DNA from: an uncultured Selenomonadales bacterium | Lineage (GTDB): Bacteria > Bacillota > Negativicutes > Selenomonadales > Selenomonadaceae | Assembly (NCBI GenBank): GCA_937877565.1 | Contig: CALFJB010000062.1 | Location: forward strand, 26,294 to 90,293 | Reading direction: 5' to 3' | Length of the DNA stretch: 64,000 bases | Part shown: positions 41,191 through 49,434 of the stretch, piece after piece | Position numbering within the stretch: the stretch's first letter is position 1 | How the letters are laid out: every line of letters begins with the position of its first letter | Translations under genes and position numbers: made by a program | The notes under the pieces: generated by a model | What the model was told of the DNA's origin: nothing | Seen by the model: the letters and a program-made list of their open reading frames with translations, nothing else | Database searches by the model: none

Positions 41191-41213
41191 AAAATCGACT
41201 GAAGGGAGATTTT
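41191..41213 (+). promoter_or_regulatory. Conserved SD cassette, copy 3
   Basis: Same 23-nt block as at 2973 and 13539 with one change (CTGAAGGGAG instead of CCGAAGGGAG), 8 nt spacing from GGGAG to the ddh ATG. Joined to palindrome F. Confidence 0.7.
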
Positions 41214-41216
41214 TTA

Positions 41217-42197
41217 ATGAAAATTGGAATTTTAGGCTATGGAAATTTGGGGCGCGGCGTCGAATACGCCATTAAATCAAATCCCGATACTGAATTAGTT
41301 GCAGTTTTTACGCGCCGTGATCCTGCAACCGTGAAAATTAATACGCCAAATGTTCCCGTTGTAAATGTCAGCGAAATTGCAAATTGGCAAGATAAAATTG
41401 ACGTGCTAATTTTATGCGGCGGCAGTGCAACTGATTTACCTGTGCAGACGCCGAAATTTGCCGAAATGTTCAACGTTATTGACAGTTTCGACACACACGC
41501 AAAAATCCCTGAACATTTTGCAAAAGTTGACGCGGCGGCGAAAAATTCTAACCACGTTGCAATTATTTCTGTAGGCTGGGATCCCGGTTTATTTTCATTG
41601 GCGCGAGTTTACAGCAATGCAATTCTGCCGAACGGCAAAGATTATACATTTTGGGGCAAAGGCGTAAGTCAAGGACATTCTGACGCCGTGCGCCGTATCA
41701 AAGGCGTTAAAAACGCGAAACAATATACAATTCCGATTGAAGACGCTTTAAAAGCCGTTCGCAGTGGCAAAAATCCTGAACTTACCACACGTCAAAAACA
41801 TCTGCGCGAATGTTTTGTAGTTTTGGAAGAAGGCGCGGACGCCGCCGAAATTGAACGCCAAATTAAAACTATGCCGAATTATTTTGCAGATTATGATACG
41901 ACGGTTCATTTTATCAGCGAAGACGAATTTAATAAAAATCATAGTGGCTTGGCGCACGGCGGCTTTGTCATTCGCAGCGGCAACACCGGCGAAAATTTGG
42001 CACACAATCACATTATCGAATTTAGTTTGAAGTTGGATTCTAATCCCGAATTTACAACAAATGTTTTGGTTGCATACGCCCGCGCCGCACTTCGTCTGTA
42101 CAATGAAAAAAATTTCGGCTGTAAAACAGTTTTAGATATTCCGCCCGCGTATCTTTCAGCAAATGACGGCGCAGACCTTCGCGCCCACTTATTGTAA
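41217..42197 (+). CDS. ddh: meso-Diaminopimelate D-dehydrogenase
   Basis: 326 residues, full family length. NADPH-dependent one-step synthesis of meso-DAP from tetrahydrodipicolinate for lysine and peptidoglycan. GILGYGNLGRGVEYAI at the N terminus, FTRRDP (NADP phosphate contact), CGGSATDLPVQTP, SVGWDPGLFSLARV and GKGVSQGHSDAVRRIKGV are typical. Start ATG set by the SD cassette. Its TAA overlaps the ATG of the next gene. Confidence 0.93.
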   Translation: MKIGILGYGNLGRGVEYAIKSNPDTELVAVFTRRDPATVKINTPNVPVVNVSEIANWQDKIDVLILCGGSATDLPVQTPKFAEMFNVIDSFDTHAKIPEHFAKVDAAAKNSNHVAIISVGWDPGLFSLARVYSNAILPNGKDYTFWGKGVSQGHSDAVRRIKGVKNAKQYTIPIEDALKAVRSGKNPELTTRQKHLRECFVVLEEGADAAEIERQIKTMPNYFADYDTTVHFISEDEFNKNHSGLAHGGFVIRSGNTGENLAHNHIIEFSLKLDSNPEFTTNVLVAYARAALRLYNEKNFGCKTVLDIPPAYLSANDGADLRAHLL

Positions 42198-42964
42198 TGC
42201 CGCTTACAAAACCAATTCCACCGACGCCGCCGACAATCGACAAGGGCGAGGCTACAGAATCAACGCCGAGAATTGACGCGCACCAATTTTTTGAAATTCC
42301 ATTTAAACGAGAAAAAATAACTGAAGAAATTCCCGTTGCAAATCCTGTAGAAAAATCTACTGAAAAACCTGTTGAAAAAAAAGTTGAAACACCGCCGCCT
42401 CAAACTGTCGAAAGAAAAGTTACAACGCCGGAAGATATGGCACGCGACGCAGTGGCAAACGGCGCGGGAGCTTTAACCAAAAAAACTATCACACGTCCTG
42501 ACACTGAAACAAATTCGCCTGCGCAAAATAATTCGCCCGCAATGTCAAATGTTCCAATTACAAATGACAGACAATCACGCGGTAAAGAAATTTTGCGTGA
42601 ATTTCAAAACGAAGACAGACAAACTTTTCAAACTACCGAGCCGCCGCGCCCCGTCAAAATAAATAATCACGAAACTTATAGCGGCTTTTATTGGATTGGA
42701 ATGTTAATTTTTGTTGGCGTTTTGAGTATCGTTTTCGTGAGAAAAGTTTTAGTTAAAAAAAATCCGCCGCTTAAAAAGTCAGATTTATTTGATGACGCAG
42801 ACAAAAGACTCAAAGCCGTTTCAGAAAAAGTTTCTGCGCCGAAAATTAATCCCGTTGAAAAAATTCCCGTACCAAATATAAAAACTGCTGAAAAAGTTGC
42901 AACTAAAAAATCGCCGCCCAAAAATGACGACGATAAAGGCAAACATTTTGAAGTTAGAGTTTAA
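42197..42964 (+). CDS. Single-pass membrane protein with proline-rich N-terminal region
   Basis: 255 residues; not recognised. Residues 1-165 are low complexity, rich in Pro, Thr, Glu and Lys (PPTPPTIDKGE, VEKSTEKPVEKKVETPPP). One membrane helix at about 168-187 (FYWIGMLIFVGVLSIVFVRKV) is followed by a basic, Lys/Pro-rich tail. By the positive-inside rule the tail is cytoplasmic and the Pro-rich part outside. Coupled to ddh by TAATG, so a link to cell-wall synthesis is possible but unproven. A FliO-like flagellar protein is a weak alternative. Confidence 0.6.
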   Translation: MPLTKPIPPTPPTIDKGEATESTPRIDAHQFFEIPFKREKITEEIPVANPVEKSTEKPVEKKVETPPPQTVERKVTTPEDMARDAVANGAGALTKKTITRPDTETNSPAQNNSPAMSNVPITNDRQSRGKEILREFQNEDRQTFQTTEPPRPVKINNHETYSGFYWIGMLIFVGVLSIVFVRKVLVKKNPPLKKSDLFDDADKRLKAVSEKVSAPKINPVEKIPVPNIKTAEKVATKKSPPKNDDDKGKHFEVRV

Positions 42965-43758
42965 ATTTTCCTGTCCAGTTTGTAACCGATAATATTTGTT
43001 ACAACGTGGGCAGTTTTCTTTTTTTCCGTGCGAATAATCGCAGAATCTTTTACAACTTCAGCCGTTTTTTCAGGTTGAGGATTTTTTATTTTGTCAACCA
43101 ATTCAAGAATATTTTCCGGCGTCCCAAAAACCAGCGGCACATTTTCAAATTTTTCATCGTTCGCCATAAAATCCAAAATTTTAAAGCCGTCAACAAAATT
43201 CATCTTTGAACTTGCGATAACGAGGCTGATATTATTTTCAGCCAAAATTTTCAGCGCGGTTGTTATCGAAGTTGCCGCCGCTATTCGGTAAGTGAAATTT
43301 TCTTCCAAAACTTCCTGCACGCGCTGTAATTTATATTCGTCCGCGTCGATTATCAAAACTGTTTCTAAAATTCGTTCACTTTCGACAAGTTTTTTGCTGA
43401 CGCGCTCAATCAATTCTTTTGGCAGGAACGGCTTTTTCAGATAATCCGTAACGCCCAAATTTATCGTCTTTTTGATAGTTTCTTTGTCAACCGTCGCCGT
43501 CAGCATTATCACGGGCAAATCTTCAAATTTTTCGACGGAACGAATTTTTTCAAGCGTTTCGATACCGTCCATTTCCGGCATCATTACATCAAGCAGAATC
43601 AAACTTACAAATTGGCTGTGCAAAATTTCCAGTCCCTGCGCACCGCTACCGGCGGTTATTACGCGGCACTTTAATTTTTTTTCAAGCACCATTCGCGCAA
43701 TATTCAAATTCATTTCGTCATCGTCAACGACCAAAACGACGCAGTTGGCAAAGTCCAT
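42961..43758 (-). CDS. Response regulator with two receiver domains
   Basis: 265 residues. The first receiver (5-125) is complete: DDD at 14-16, phospho-Asp about 57 (LILLDVMMPEMDG), Thr in MLTATVD and Lys in LKKPF. The second (about 135-235) keeps DADEYK but has SSKMNFVDG in place of the phospho-Asp loop, so it is degenerate. No DNA-binding or enzymatic output. Overlaps the start-distal end of folK-DHFR by 35 bp on the same strand. Confidence 0.83.
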   Translation of the reverse strand: MDFANCVVLVVDDDEMNLNIARMVLEKKLKCRVITAGSGAQGLEILHSQFVSLILLDVMMPEMDGIETLEKIRSVEKFEDLPVIMLTATVDKETIKKTINLGVTDYLKKPFLPKELIERVSKKLVESERILETVLIIDADEYKLQRVQEVLEENFTYRIAAATSITTALKILAENNISLVIASSKMNFVDGFKILDFMANDEKFENVPLVFGTPENILELVDKIKNPQPEKTAEVVKDSAIIRTEKKKTAHVVTNIIGYKLDRKI

Positions 43759-44653
43759 ATTCAGTACCTCCCAGATTTTTTGTATCTGTCAGTTTAAAGT
43801 CCTCAACCTTCGGAAAAAATTTATCAGCCGGTTTTTCGGCGTCAACGACGGTTAAAAAAATTTCTTCCGTGTAAGGCAAAAGTTCAGCGAAAATTTCAGC
43901 CCCGCCTATTACAAAATTTTTTTCTTCGATTTTCAAAATTTGCCAAAGGTTTTCAATATCCTGCACAATTTCCGCGCCGTCCAAAACTGCCAAATTTTTG
44001 CTAAAAATGATATTCCTGCGCGAGGCAAGCGGCTTAGAATTTGGAAACGTGGCTAAAGTTTTGCGCCCGTAAATTACAGTATTATTCAGCGTCAGCGCAC
44101 GAAAATTTTTCATATCAGCAGGGATTTTGAACAGCAGATTATTTTTGTAGCCGAGACCAAAATTTTTATCGACGCAGGCAACCATTTTTAATTTAAAATC
44201 TTTTGGACTGCCTGTAATTTTTTTGACTTCGTCGCCGTGCAATTCAAATTTCAACGTCGGCAAAATTTCACTTAGCGGCACTAAAACAAAATCGCGTTCG
44301 TATAAAAATTTGTGAGGTACGGTTAATCTTTCAGAATTTATTTTTACGCCGTCGATTAGCAAAATATCAATGTCAATGGTACGTGCGCCCCAATGTTCCT
44401 TGCGAACGCGCCCAAGTGCAATTTCGATTTTTTGTAATTCGTCAAGCAGTTTAAGCGGCTCAATTTCTGAAGAAATTTTTACAGCCGCGTTAATAAAGTT
44501 TGGCTGATTCGTGACGCCCCAAGCCGCAGTTTCATAAAATGACGACACGCGCAAAACTTCCACGCCGTGAATTTTTTTTATTCGTTCAATAGCAAGGCGA
44601 AGATTTTTTTCACGTTCGCCCAAATTTGCGCCAAGTCCTAAATAGCAAATCAT
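43724..44653 (-). CDS. Fused HPPK (FolK) - dihydrofolate reductase
   Basis: 309 residues, two folate enzymes in one chain. Residues 1-150 are 6-hydroxymethyl-dihydropterin pyrophosphokinase: GLGANLGEREKNL, ALGRVRKEHWGARTIDIDILL. Residues 154-309 are dihydrofolate reductase: MVACVDKNFGLGYKNNLLFKIPADMKNFRALT with the catalytic acid Asp180, YGRKTLATFP, FVIGGAEIFAELLP. The fusion links pterin activation with the last reductive step. It overlaps folB by 4 bp upstream and the double-receiver gene by 35 bp downstream. Confidence 0.88.
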   Translation of the reverse strand: MICYLGLGANLGEREKNLRLAIERIKKIHGVEVLRVSSFYETAAWGVTNQPNFINAAVKISSEIEPLKLLDELQKIEIALGRVRKEHWGARTIDIDILLIDGVKINSERLTVPHKFLYERDFVLVPLSEILPTLKFELHGDEVKKITGSPKDFKLKMVACVDKNFGLGYKNNLLFKIPADMKNFRALTLNNTVIYGRKTLATFPNSKPLASRRNIIFSKNLAVLDGAEIVQDIENLWQILKIEEKNFVIGGAEIFAELLPYTEEIFLTVVDAEKPADKFFPKVEDFKLTDTKNLGGTEYGLCQLRRFGR

Positions 44654-45012
44654 TTTCTGCCCCTGAAAATTTCAACCGCCGCATCTGCGTATTTTATCGA
44701 GAGTGGCGCGTCCGGCTTATGCAGTACAACTTTCAAACTTTCAATCAGTGTAAATCTTGTCAAAAGTGTATCTGCAATTTCTTCAGCCACAGTTTCAATC
44801 AATTTGCGCGGCGTTCCCGCTACAATATTTTCGACGATAAATAAAACCTGCGCGTAGTCAACCGTTTCAGCAATGTTATCAGTTTCGCCCGCCAACGATA
44901 AATCTAAATTTAATTCCACGTCAACTTTAAAAATTTGCCCGTGTTCCTGCTCCTCAACGCTGCAACCGTGATGACCAAAAACCGAAATTCCCGTTAAAAT
45001 AATTTTATCCAT
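44650..45012 (-). CDS. folB: Dihydroneopterin aldolase
   Basis: 120 residues. Makes 6-hydroxymethyl-dihydropterin in folate synthesis. Seen: KIILTGISVFGHHGCSVEEQEHGQIF, DYAQVLFIVENIV, LIETVAEEIADTLL with the catalytic Glu, and a C-terminal VVLHKPDAPLSI with the catalytic Lys. First gene of the folB-folK/DHFR pair; folP is separate at 50220-50972. Confidence 0.93.
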   Translation of the reverse strand: MDKIILTGISVFGHHGCSVEEQEHGQIFKVDVELNLDLSLAGETDNIAETVDYAQVLFIVENIVAGTPRKLIETVAEEIADTLLTRFTLIESLKVVLHKPDAPLSIKYADAAVEIFRGRK

Positions 45013-45153
45013 TTTATCACCTCAAAAATTTTTCTGTTTTTATATTTGTTTATTATTCTATTTGATATTTTTAAAACCTTCATTAAAGTCAGCGCGCCTG
45101 TATTTTTTTATTATTCCGCGTCGTGTCGTATTTATTGGAAGAAAAAATTTTTG

Positions 45154-45182
45154 TTGGCAAAAAAGTTTAAATCTGTTATCTT
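45154..45182 (+). promoter_or_regulatory. Promoter of the glycyl radical enzyme operon
   Basis: TTGGCA (45154-45159), 17-bp spacer, TATCTT (45177-45182), about 50 bp before the start. The remaining 220-bp gap between folB and this gene is AT-rich, and I see nothing else in it. Confidence 0.45.
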
Positions 45183-45232
45183 TCAGAAGAAATAACAAAA
45201 ACAATAAAAACAAATAAAAGGAGTGAAGAAAA

Positions 45233-47587
45233 ATGAAACAGTTGGAAATTTCTCCGCGAATTAAAAATTTGCGTGAGAAAATGTTATCTGAACCGCGTTA
45301 CGCCTCAATCGAACAGGCGAAAATTATTACAGAAACTTACAAAGCCAACGAAGACAAGCCGCGCATTATTCAACGTGCATTGGCATTAAAGGCGGCGTTG
45401 GAAAAAATGGAAATTCGTATTGAAACGGGCGAATTGATTGTTGGCAATAGAACGGCAGGAGTTCGCGCAGGCGTCGTATTTCCTGAAAGTGGCAGTACGT
45501 GGGTTGACAAAGAATTTGAGGAATTGCCGACACGTCCGCAAGATAAATTCAACATTCACGAAGAGGATATAAAAATTTTTCGTGAGGAAATTAAGCCGTA
45601 CTGGGAAGGTAAATCGCTTGAAGATATTTTGAAAAAGCGTTACGGCGCAGAAATTGCCGAAATTTCCAAAGTTGCAAAAATCAATCAAACAGATCACGCG
45701 CAGGGACACATTTGCCCGGATTGTAAATTGTGGCTGAAAGTTGGCGCGGCAGGTTTAAAAGCTCAAGCCGACGAAAAAATTAAAACTGCAACCGACGATA
45801 AAAAAATTTTCTATGAAGGCGTTTCAATCGCAATGGAAGGCGTACAAAATTTTATGAAACGCTACGCTGAACTTGCAAAAAAAATGTCAGCCGAAACTTC
45901 AGATGCGGCGGCTAAATTGGAGCTTGAAAAAATTTCTGAAAACTGCGCGGCACTTGCCGAACGTCCGCCAAAAACTTTTTGGGAAGCCGTTCAATCAATT
46001 TGGTTTTTGTTCGTAGTTTTGCAAATGGAGTCAAACGCCTCTTCATTTTCGCCCGGCAGAATGGACGAATTTTTAATTGATTTTTATCGCCGTGACATTG
46101 AAAACAAAATTTTGACTGAAGAAAACGCGCTGGAAATTTTGGAATGTCTTTGGCTGAAATTTAATCAAATTGTTTATATGCGCAACCGCAACAGTGCGAA
46201 ATTTTTTGCAGGTTTTCCCATTGGCTTTAACATTGCGATTGGCGGGCAGGATTCTAACGGCAACGACTACGCCAACGAAATTTCTTTTCTTTGCTTGAAG
46301 GCGCAGGAACATTTACTTTTGCCGCAACCGAATTTGTCAGTTAGACTTCACGAAAAAACCGGCGATAAACTTTTGAAAGAGGCGGTTAGAGTTGTTGCCA
46401 AAGGTAGCGGTATGCCGCAATTTTTCAACGATAAAGCAATTATCCCCGCGCTTGAGGAACTTGGAATTGAAACGAAAGACGCCCGCGATTATGCCATTGT
46501 CGGTTGCGTGGAATTGACGACGCAAGGCAATAATTTAGGTTGGAGCGATGCCGCAATGTTTAATCTCAATAAGGCGTTGGAGCTTGCTTTAAACGGCGGT
46601 AAATGTCTTTTGACGGGTAAACAACTTGCGCCGAATTACGGCGATTTAACCACTTATGAAAAATATTCTGACTTGGAAAAAGTTTTGCGCCGCTACATTG
46701 ATGAATTTATGGACAAGATGATAAAGGCTTGCGAAGAAGTCGAAAAAGCGCACATTGATTTATTGCCGACACCGTTTTTGTCCGCCGTGATTGATGATTG
46801 TATGGAAAACGGAATTGACGTAACGGCGGGCGGGGCGAAATACAATCTTTCCGGCGTTCAGATGATTCAAGTTGCAAATTTGGCTGATTCATTAGCCGCA
46901 ATTAAGCAACTGGTTTATGATGAAAAAATTGTCAGCCGTGAAGAATTGCTTGACGCCTTGAGAAAAAATTTTGAAGGCTATGAAATTTTGCGGGCGCGGC
47001 TTTTAAATAAAGTTCCGAAATACGGCAATGACGTTGAATGGGTTGACGCTATTGGCGTGAAATGGGCGCGTTATTTCCGTGAAAGAATCGGCACTTATAC
47101 GAATTATCGCGGCGGCAGGTATCATACAGGAATGTACACAGTTTCGGCGCACGTTCCAATGGGCGAAAATGTTGGCGCGTCCCCTGACGGCAGATTGGCG
47201 AAACAACCTTTGGCAGATGGCGGAATGTCTCCTGTTTATGGTCGTGATGTTACGGGACCTACAGCCGTTTTAAAATCTGTTTCAAAACTGGACAAGGAAT
47301 TAACCACCAACGGCGGCTTGCTGAATATGAAATTTTTACCTGAGTTTTTCAAGACTGAAACGGGCGTTGATAAGTTTGCAAAATTCCTTCGCACTTTTGT
47401 AGATTTGGAAATTCCGCACATTCAATTTAATGTTGTACGCAAGGAAAATCTTTTGGCGGCGAAGGAACACCCTGAAGAATACCGCAGTTTGACGGTGCGC
47501 GTTGCAGGTTACACGGCGTATTTTACGGAACTTGCCGAAGAATTGCAGGACGAAATTATAGCGCGTACCGCCTACGATGATATTTAA
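45233..47587 (+). CDS. Glycyl radical enzyme, PflD/diol-dehydratase type
   Basis: 784 residues. Active-site Cys425 in IVGCVELTTQGNN and radical Gly759 in RVAGYTAYF. The GCVE loop is that of the eliminase branch (PflD, glycerol, choline and hydroxyproline enzymes), not of true pyruvate formate-lyase, which has two adjacent Cys. The substrate is therefore likely a polyol or sugar derivative. Strictly anaerobic; needs the activase encoded next. Together with an FSA-type aldolase and DeoR regulator it resembles the pflD-pflC-fsaB group, for which conversion of 1,5-anhydroglucitol 6-phosphate to 1-deoxyfructose 6-phosphate has been described. RBS AAAGGAG 9 nt upstream. Confidence 0.9.
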   Translation: MKQLEISPRIKNLREKMLSEPRYASIEQAKIITETYKANEDKPRIIQRALALKAALEKMEIRIETGELIVGNRTAGVRAGVVFPESGSTWVDKEFEELPTRPQDKFNIHEEDIKIFREEIKPYWEGKSLEDILKKRYGAEIAEISKVAKINQTDHAQGHICPDCKLWLKVGAAGLKAQADEKIKTATDDKKIFYEGVSIAMEGVQNFMKRYAELAKKMSAETSDAAAKLELEKISENCAALAERPPKTFWEAVQSIWFLFVVLQMESNASSFSPGRMDEFLIDFYRRDIENKILTEENALEILECLWLKFNQIVYMRNRNSAKFFAGFPIGFNIAIGGQDSNGNDYANEISFLCLKAQEHLLLPQPNLSVRLHEKTGDKLLKEAVRVVAKGSGMPQFFNDKAIIPALEELGIETKDARDYAIVGCVELTTQGNNLGWSDAAMFNLNKALELALNGGKCLLTGKQLAPNYGDLTTYEKYSDLEKVLRRYIDEFMDKMIKACEEVEKAHIDLLPTPFLSAVIDDCMENGIDVTAGGAKYNLSGVQMIQVANLADSLAAIKQLVYDEKIVSREELLDALRKNFEGYEILRARLLNKVPKYGNDVEWVDAIGVKWARYFRERIGTYTNYRGGRYHTGMYTVSAHVPMGENVGASPDGRLAKQPLADGGMSPVYGRDVTGPTAVLKSVSKLDKELTTNGGLLNMKFLPEFFKTETGVDKFAKFLRTFVDLEIPHIQFNVVRKENLLAAKEHPEEYRSLTVRVAGYTAYFTELAEELQDEIIARTAYDDI

Positions 47588-47621
47588 GTATTGAATAATC
47601 ACTTTAATCGAAGGGGAAACC

Positions 47622-47733
47622 CGGCAGTCAAGGATGACTGCCGCCGCGTGTTGATTCAAGGATTGAATCATACGCGGAATAAAAGAGCACTTTCTTTTGT
47701 TACTTTTCTTTTTGCTCCGGAAAAGAAAAGTAC
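47622..47733. repeat. Nested-hairpin element, divergent copy 3
   Basis: Contains the related 12-bp hairpin TACTTTTCTTTT/AAAAGAAAAGTA (47701-47732) plus two different stems: CGGCAGTCA/TGACTGCCG (47622-47643) and CCGCGT with TGATTCAA folding back to 47677. In the 232-bp gap between the glycyl radical enzyme and its activase; its GC stems could reduce read-through to the activase. Confidence 0.65.
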
Positions 47734-47819
47734 ATTTAAAAAATATTTTACAAATTTGATAAATGCTAAAAAAATTATTCAAAATGCTCTAATTTGAAAA
47801 TTTGTTTGAGGAAAATTTT

Positions 47820-48741
47820 ATGGAGAGTTTGAAAGGCACAATATTTGACGTTCGCAGATTTGCAACGCACGACGGCGACGGGATTCGCACGACGGTTTTT
47901 TTTAAAGGCTGTCCGCTACTTTGCGCGTGGTGTCACAATCCCGAAGGTATCAGCACTAAAAAAACGCCCGCTTTACTTTGAAAAAAAATGTATTCATTGC
48001 GGCAGTTGTGCCAAAGTTTCAAAGTGCGGCGGCGTAAAAATCGACGGCGGCAAAATTATTTTAGATTATACGAAAAATGACGATTGGGACGAAATTATAA
48101 AAATTTGTCCAACGGGGGCTATTGCGTGGGATTCACGGGAAATTGAAGTTTACAAACTTTTCGGCGAAGTTATGAGCGATGAGCCATTTTTCAGGTATGG
48201 CGGCGGCGTTACTTTATCCGGCGGTGAACCGTTACTGCAACCTGATTTTGCGGCGGAATTGCTAAAAATTTTACAGGAACGCGGGATTCATACGGCGATT
48301 GAAACGGCTTTACTTGTACCAACTGAAAATTTGAAAAAAGTTTTGCCATATTTGAGCCACATTTTCGCAGATTGTAAAATTTTCGACGAACAGGCGCACA
48401 TTAACGCCACGAAAGTTTCAAACAAGCTGATTAAAGAAAATTTACGTTACCTGTTGACTTCAAATAAAAAAGCGTGCGTTACAATTCGCACTCCAATGAT
48501 TCCCGAATATACGGCGACTGATGAAAACGTTGCCGCCATTGCAAAATTTATTTCTGAAATTTTCCCTGAAGTTCGCTACGAAATTTTGAATTACAATCCG
48601 CTTGCTTCGGCGAAATATCATTTGGTCGGTCGTGAATTTTGCTTTAAAGAAAATCCCAAACGCTTTACCAAAGATCAGATGAATCACTTTGCAAAAATCG
48701 CCCGTGAAAACGGCGTGAAAAATGTTTCTATTGACGAATAG
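47820..48741 (+). CDS. Glycyl radical enzyme activase, frameshifted at an A7 run
   Basis: Radical SAM activase that puts the radical on the upstream enzyme. The frame from ATG 47820 (GAGG 9 nt upstream) carries the cluster motif Cys31, 35, 38 (CPLLCAWCHNPEG) but hits TGA shortly after. The rest, with the two ferredoxin-type motifs (KCIHCGSCAKVSKC, ICPTGAIAW), VTLSGGEPLLQPDF and the C terminus, continues in the +1 frame. Removing one A from the run of seven at 47958-47964 restores a 306-residue protein reading ISTKKRPLYFEKKCIHCG. So either a one-base insertion, polymerase slippage on A7, or a sequencing error. The downstream frame alone lacks the CxxxCxxC motif and cannot be an active enzyme. 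Confidence 0.85.
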
Positions 48742-48753
48742 GAGGAAATGAAA

Positions 48754-49434
48754 ATGAAATTTTTGGTAGACAATGCAGACATTCAAAAAATTAAAAAGGT
48801 GTACCGCGTTTTTCCAATGGACGGCGTCAGTACTAACCCAACGATTTTAGCGGCTAGCGGGCGTCAACCTTTCGACGTTTTGAAAGAAATTCGTGAATTT
48901 ATCGGCGCGGACGCAGATTTACATGTGCAAGTTGTAGGCTTGACTGCTGATGCAATGCTTGAGGATGCGGCGCGTATTCGTCAGGAACTCGGCGCAAATA
49001 CTTATGTCAAAATTCCCGTCAATGAAGAAGGGCTTGTAGCAATTAAGGAACTTCGCAAAGACGCAAGCGCGAAAATTACGGCAACTGCAATTTATACGCC
49101 AATGCAAGCATTTTTGGCGGCGAAGGCAGGGGCGAATTTTGCCGCACCTTACGTAAACAGAATTGACAATTTGGGCGCAAACGGTATTGAAACTGCTAAA
49201 AGAATCCATGACATTTTCCGCCAAAATAATTTGAACGCCGAAATTTTGGCGGCAAGTTTCAAAAATTCCCAACAAGTTTTGGAGTTGTGCGAATACGGCG
49301 TTGGCGCGGCTACCATTGCGCCGGATGTTATTCACGGCTTGATAAAAAATGACTCCGTAACAATGGCGATTCAAACTTTTACCAAAGACTTTGAAAAACT
49401 TGTCGGCGAAGGCAAAACTATGAAAGACGCCTAA
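48754..49434 (+). CDS. Fructose-6-phosphate aldolase / transaldolase-like (FSA/TalC) protein
   Basis: 226 residues, the short FSA subfamily. Starts MKFLVDNADIQKIKKV; Schiff-base Lys in TYVKIPV, and ATAIYTPMQAFLAAKAGANFAAPYVNRIDN. Cleaves or forms a C3-C4 bond of fructose 6-phosphate or 1-deoxyfructose 6-phosphate type substrates. Start ATG 48754 is preferred (GGAGG 8 nt upstream) over ATG 48748 (2 nt). Follows the activase by 12 bp; convergent with deoR, overlapping by 4 bp. Confidence 0.9.
   Translation: MKFLVDNADIQKIKKVYRVFPMDGVSTNPTILAASGRQPFDVLKEIREFIGADADLHVQVVGLTADAMLEDAARIRQELGANTYVKIPVNEEGLVAIKELRKDASAKITATAIYTPMQAFLAAKAGANFAAPYVNRIDNLGANGIETAKRIHDIFRQNNLNAEILAASFKNSQQVLELCEYGVGAATIAPDVIHGLIKNDSVTMAIQTFTKDFEKLVGEGKTMKDA

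Noticed and set aside
45233..47587. True pyruvate formate-lyase
   Set aside because: The active-site loop has a single Cys in GCVE instead of adjacent Cys-Cys, as in the eliminase branch.
47958..47964. Programmed -1 ribosomal frameshift at A AAA AAC
   Set aside because: The downstream frame is reached by +1 (or -2), not -1, and the zero-frame codons do not match the slippery heptamer.
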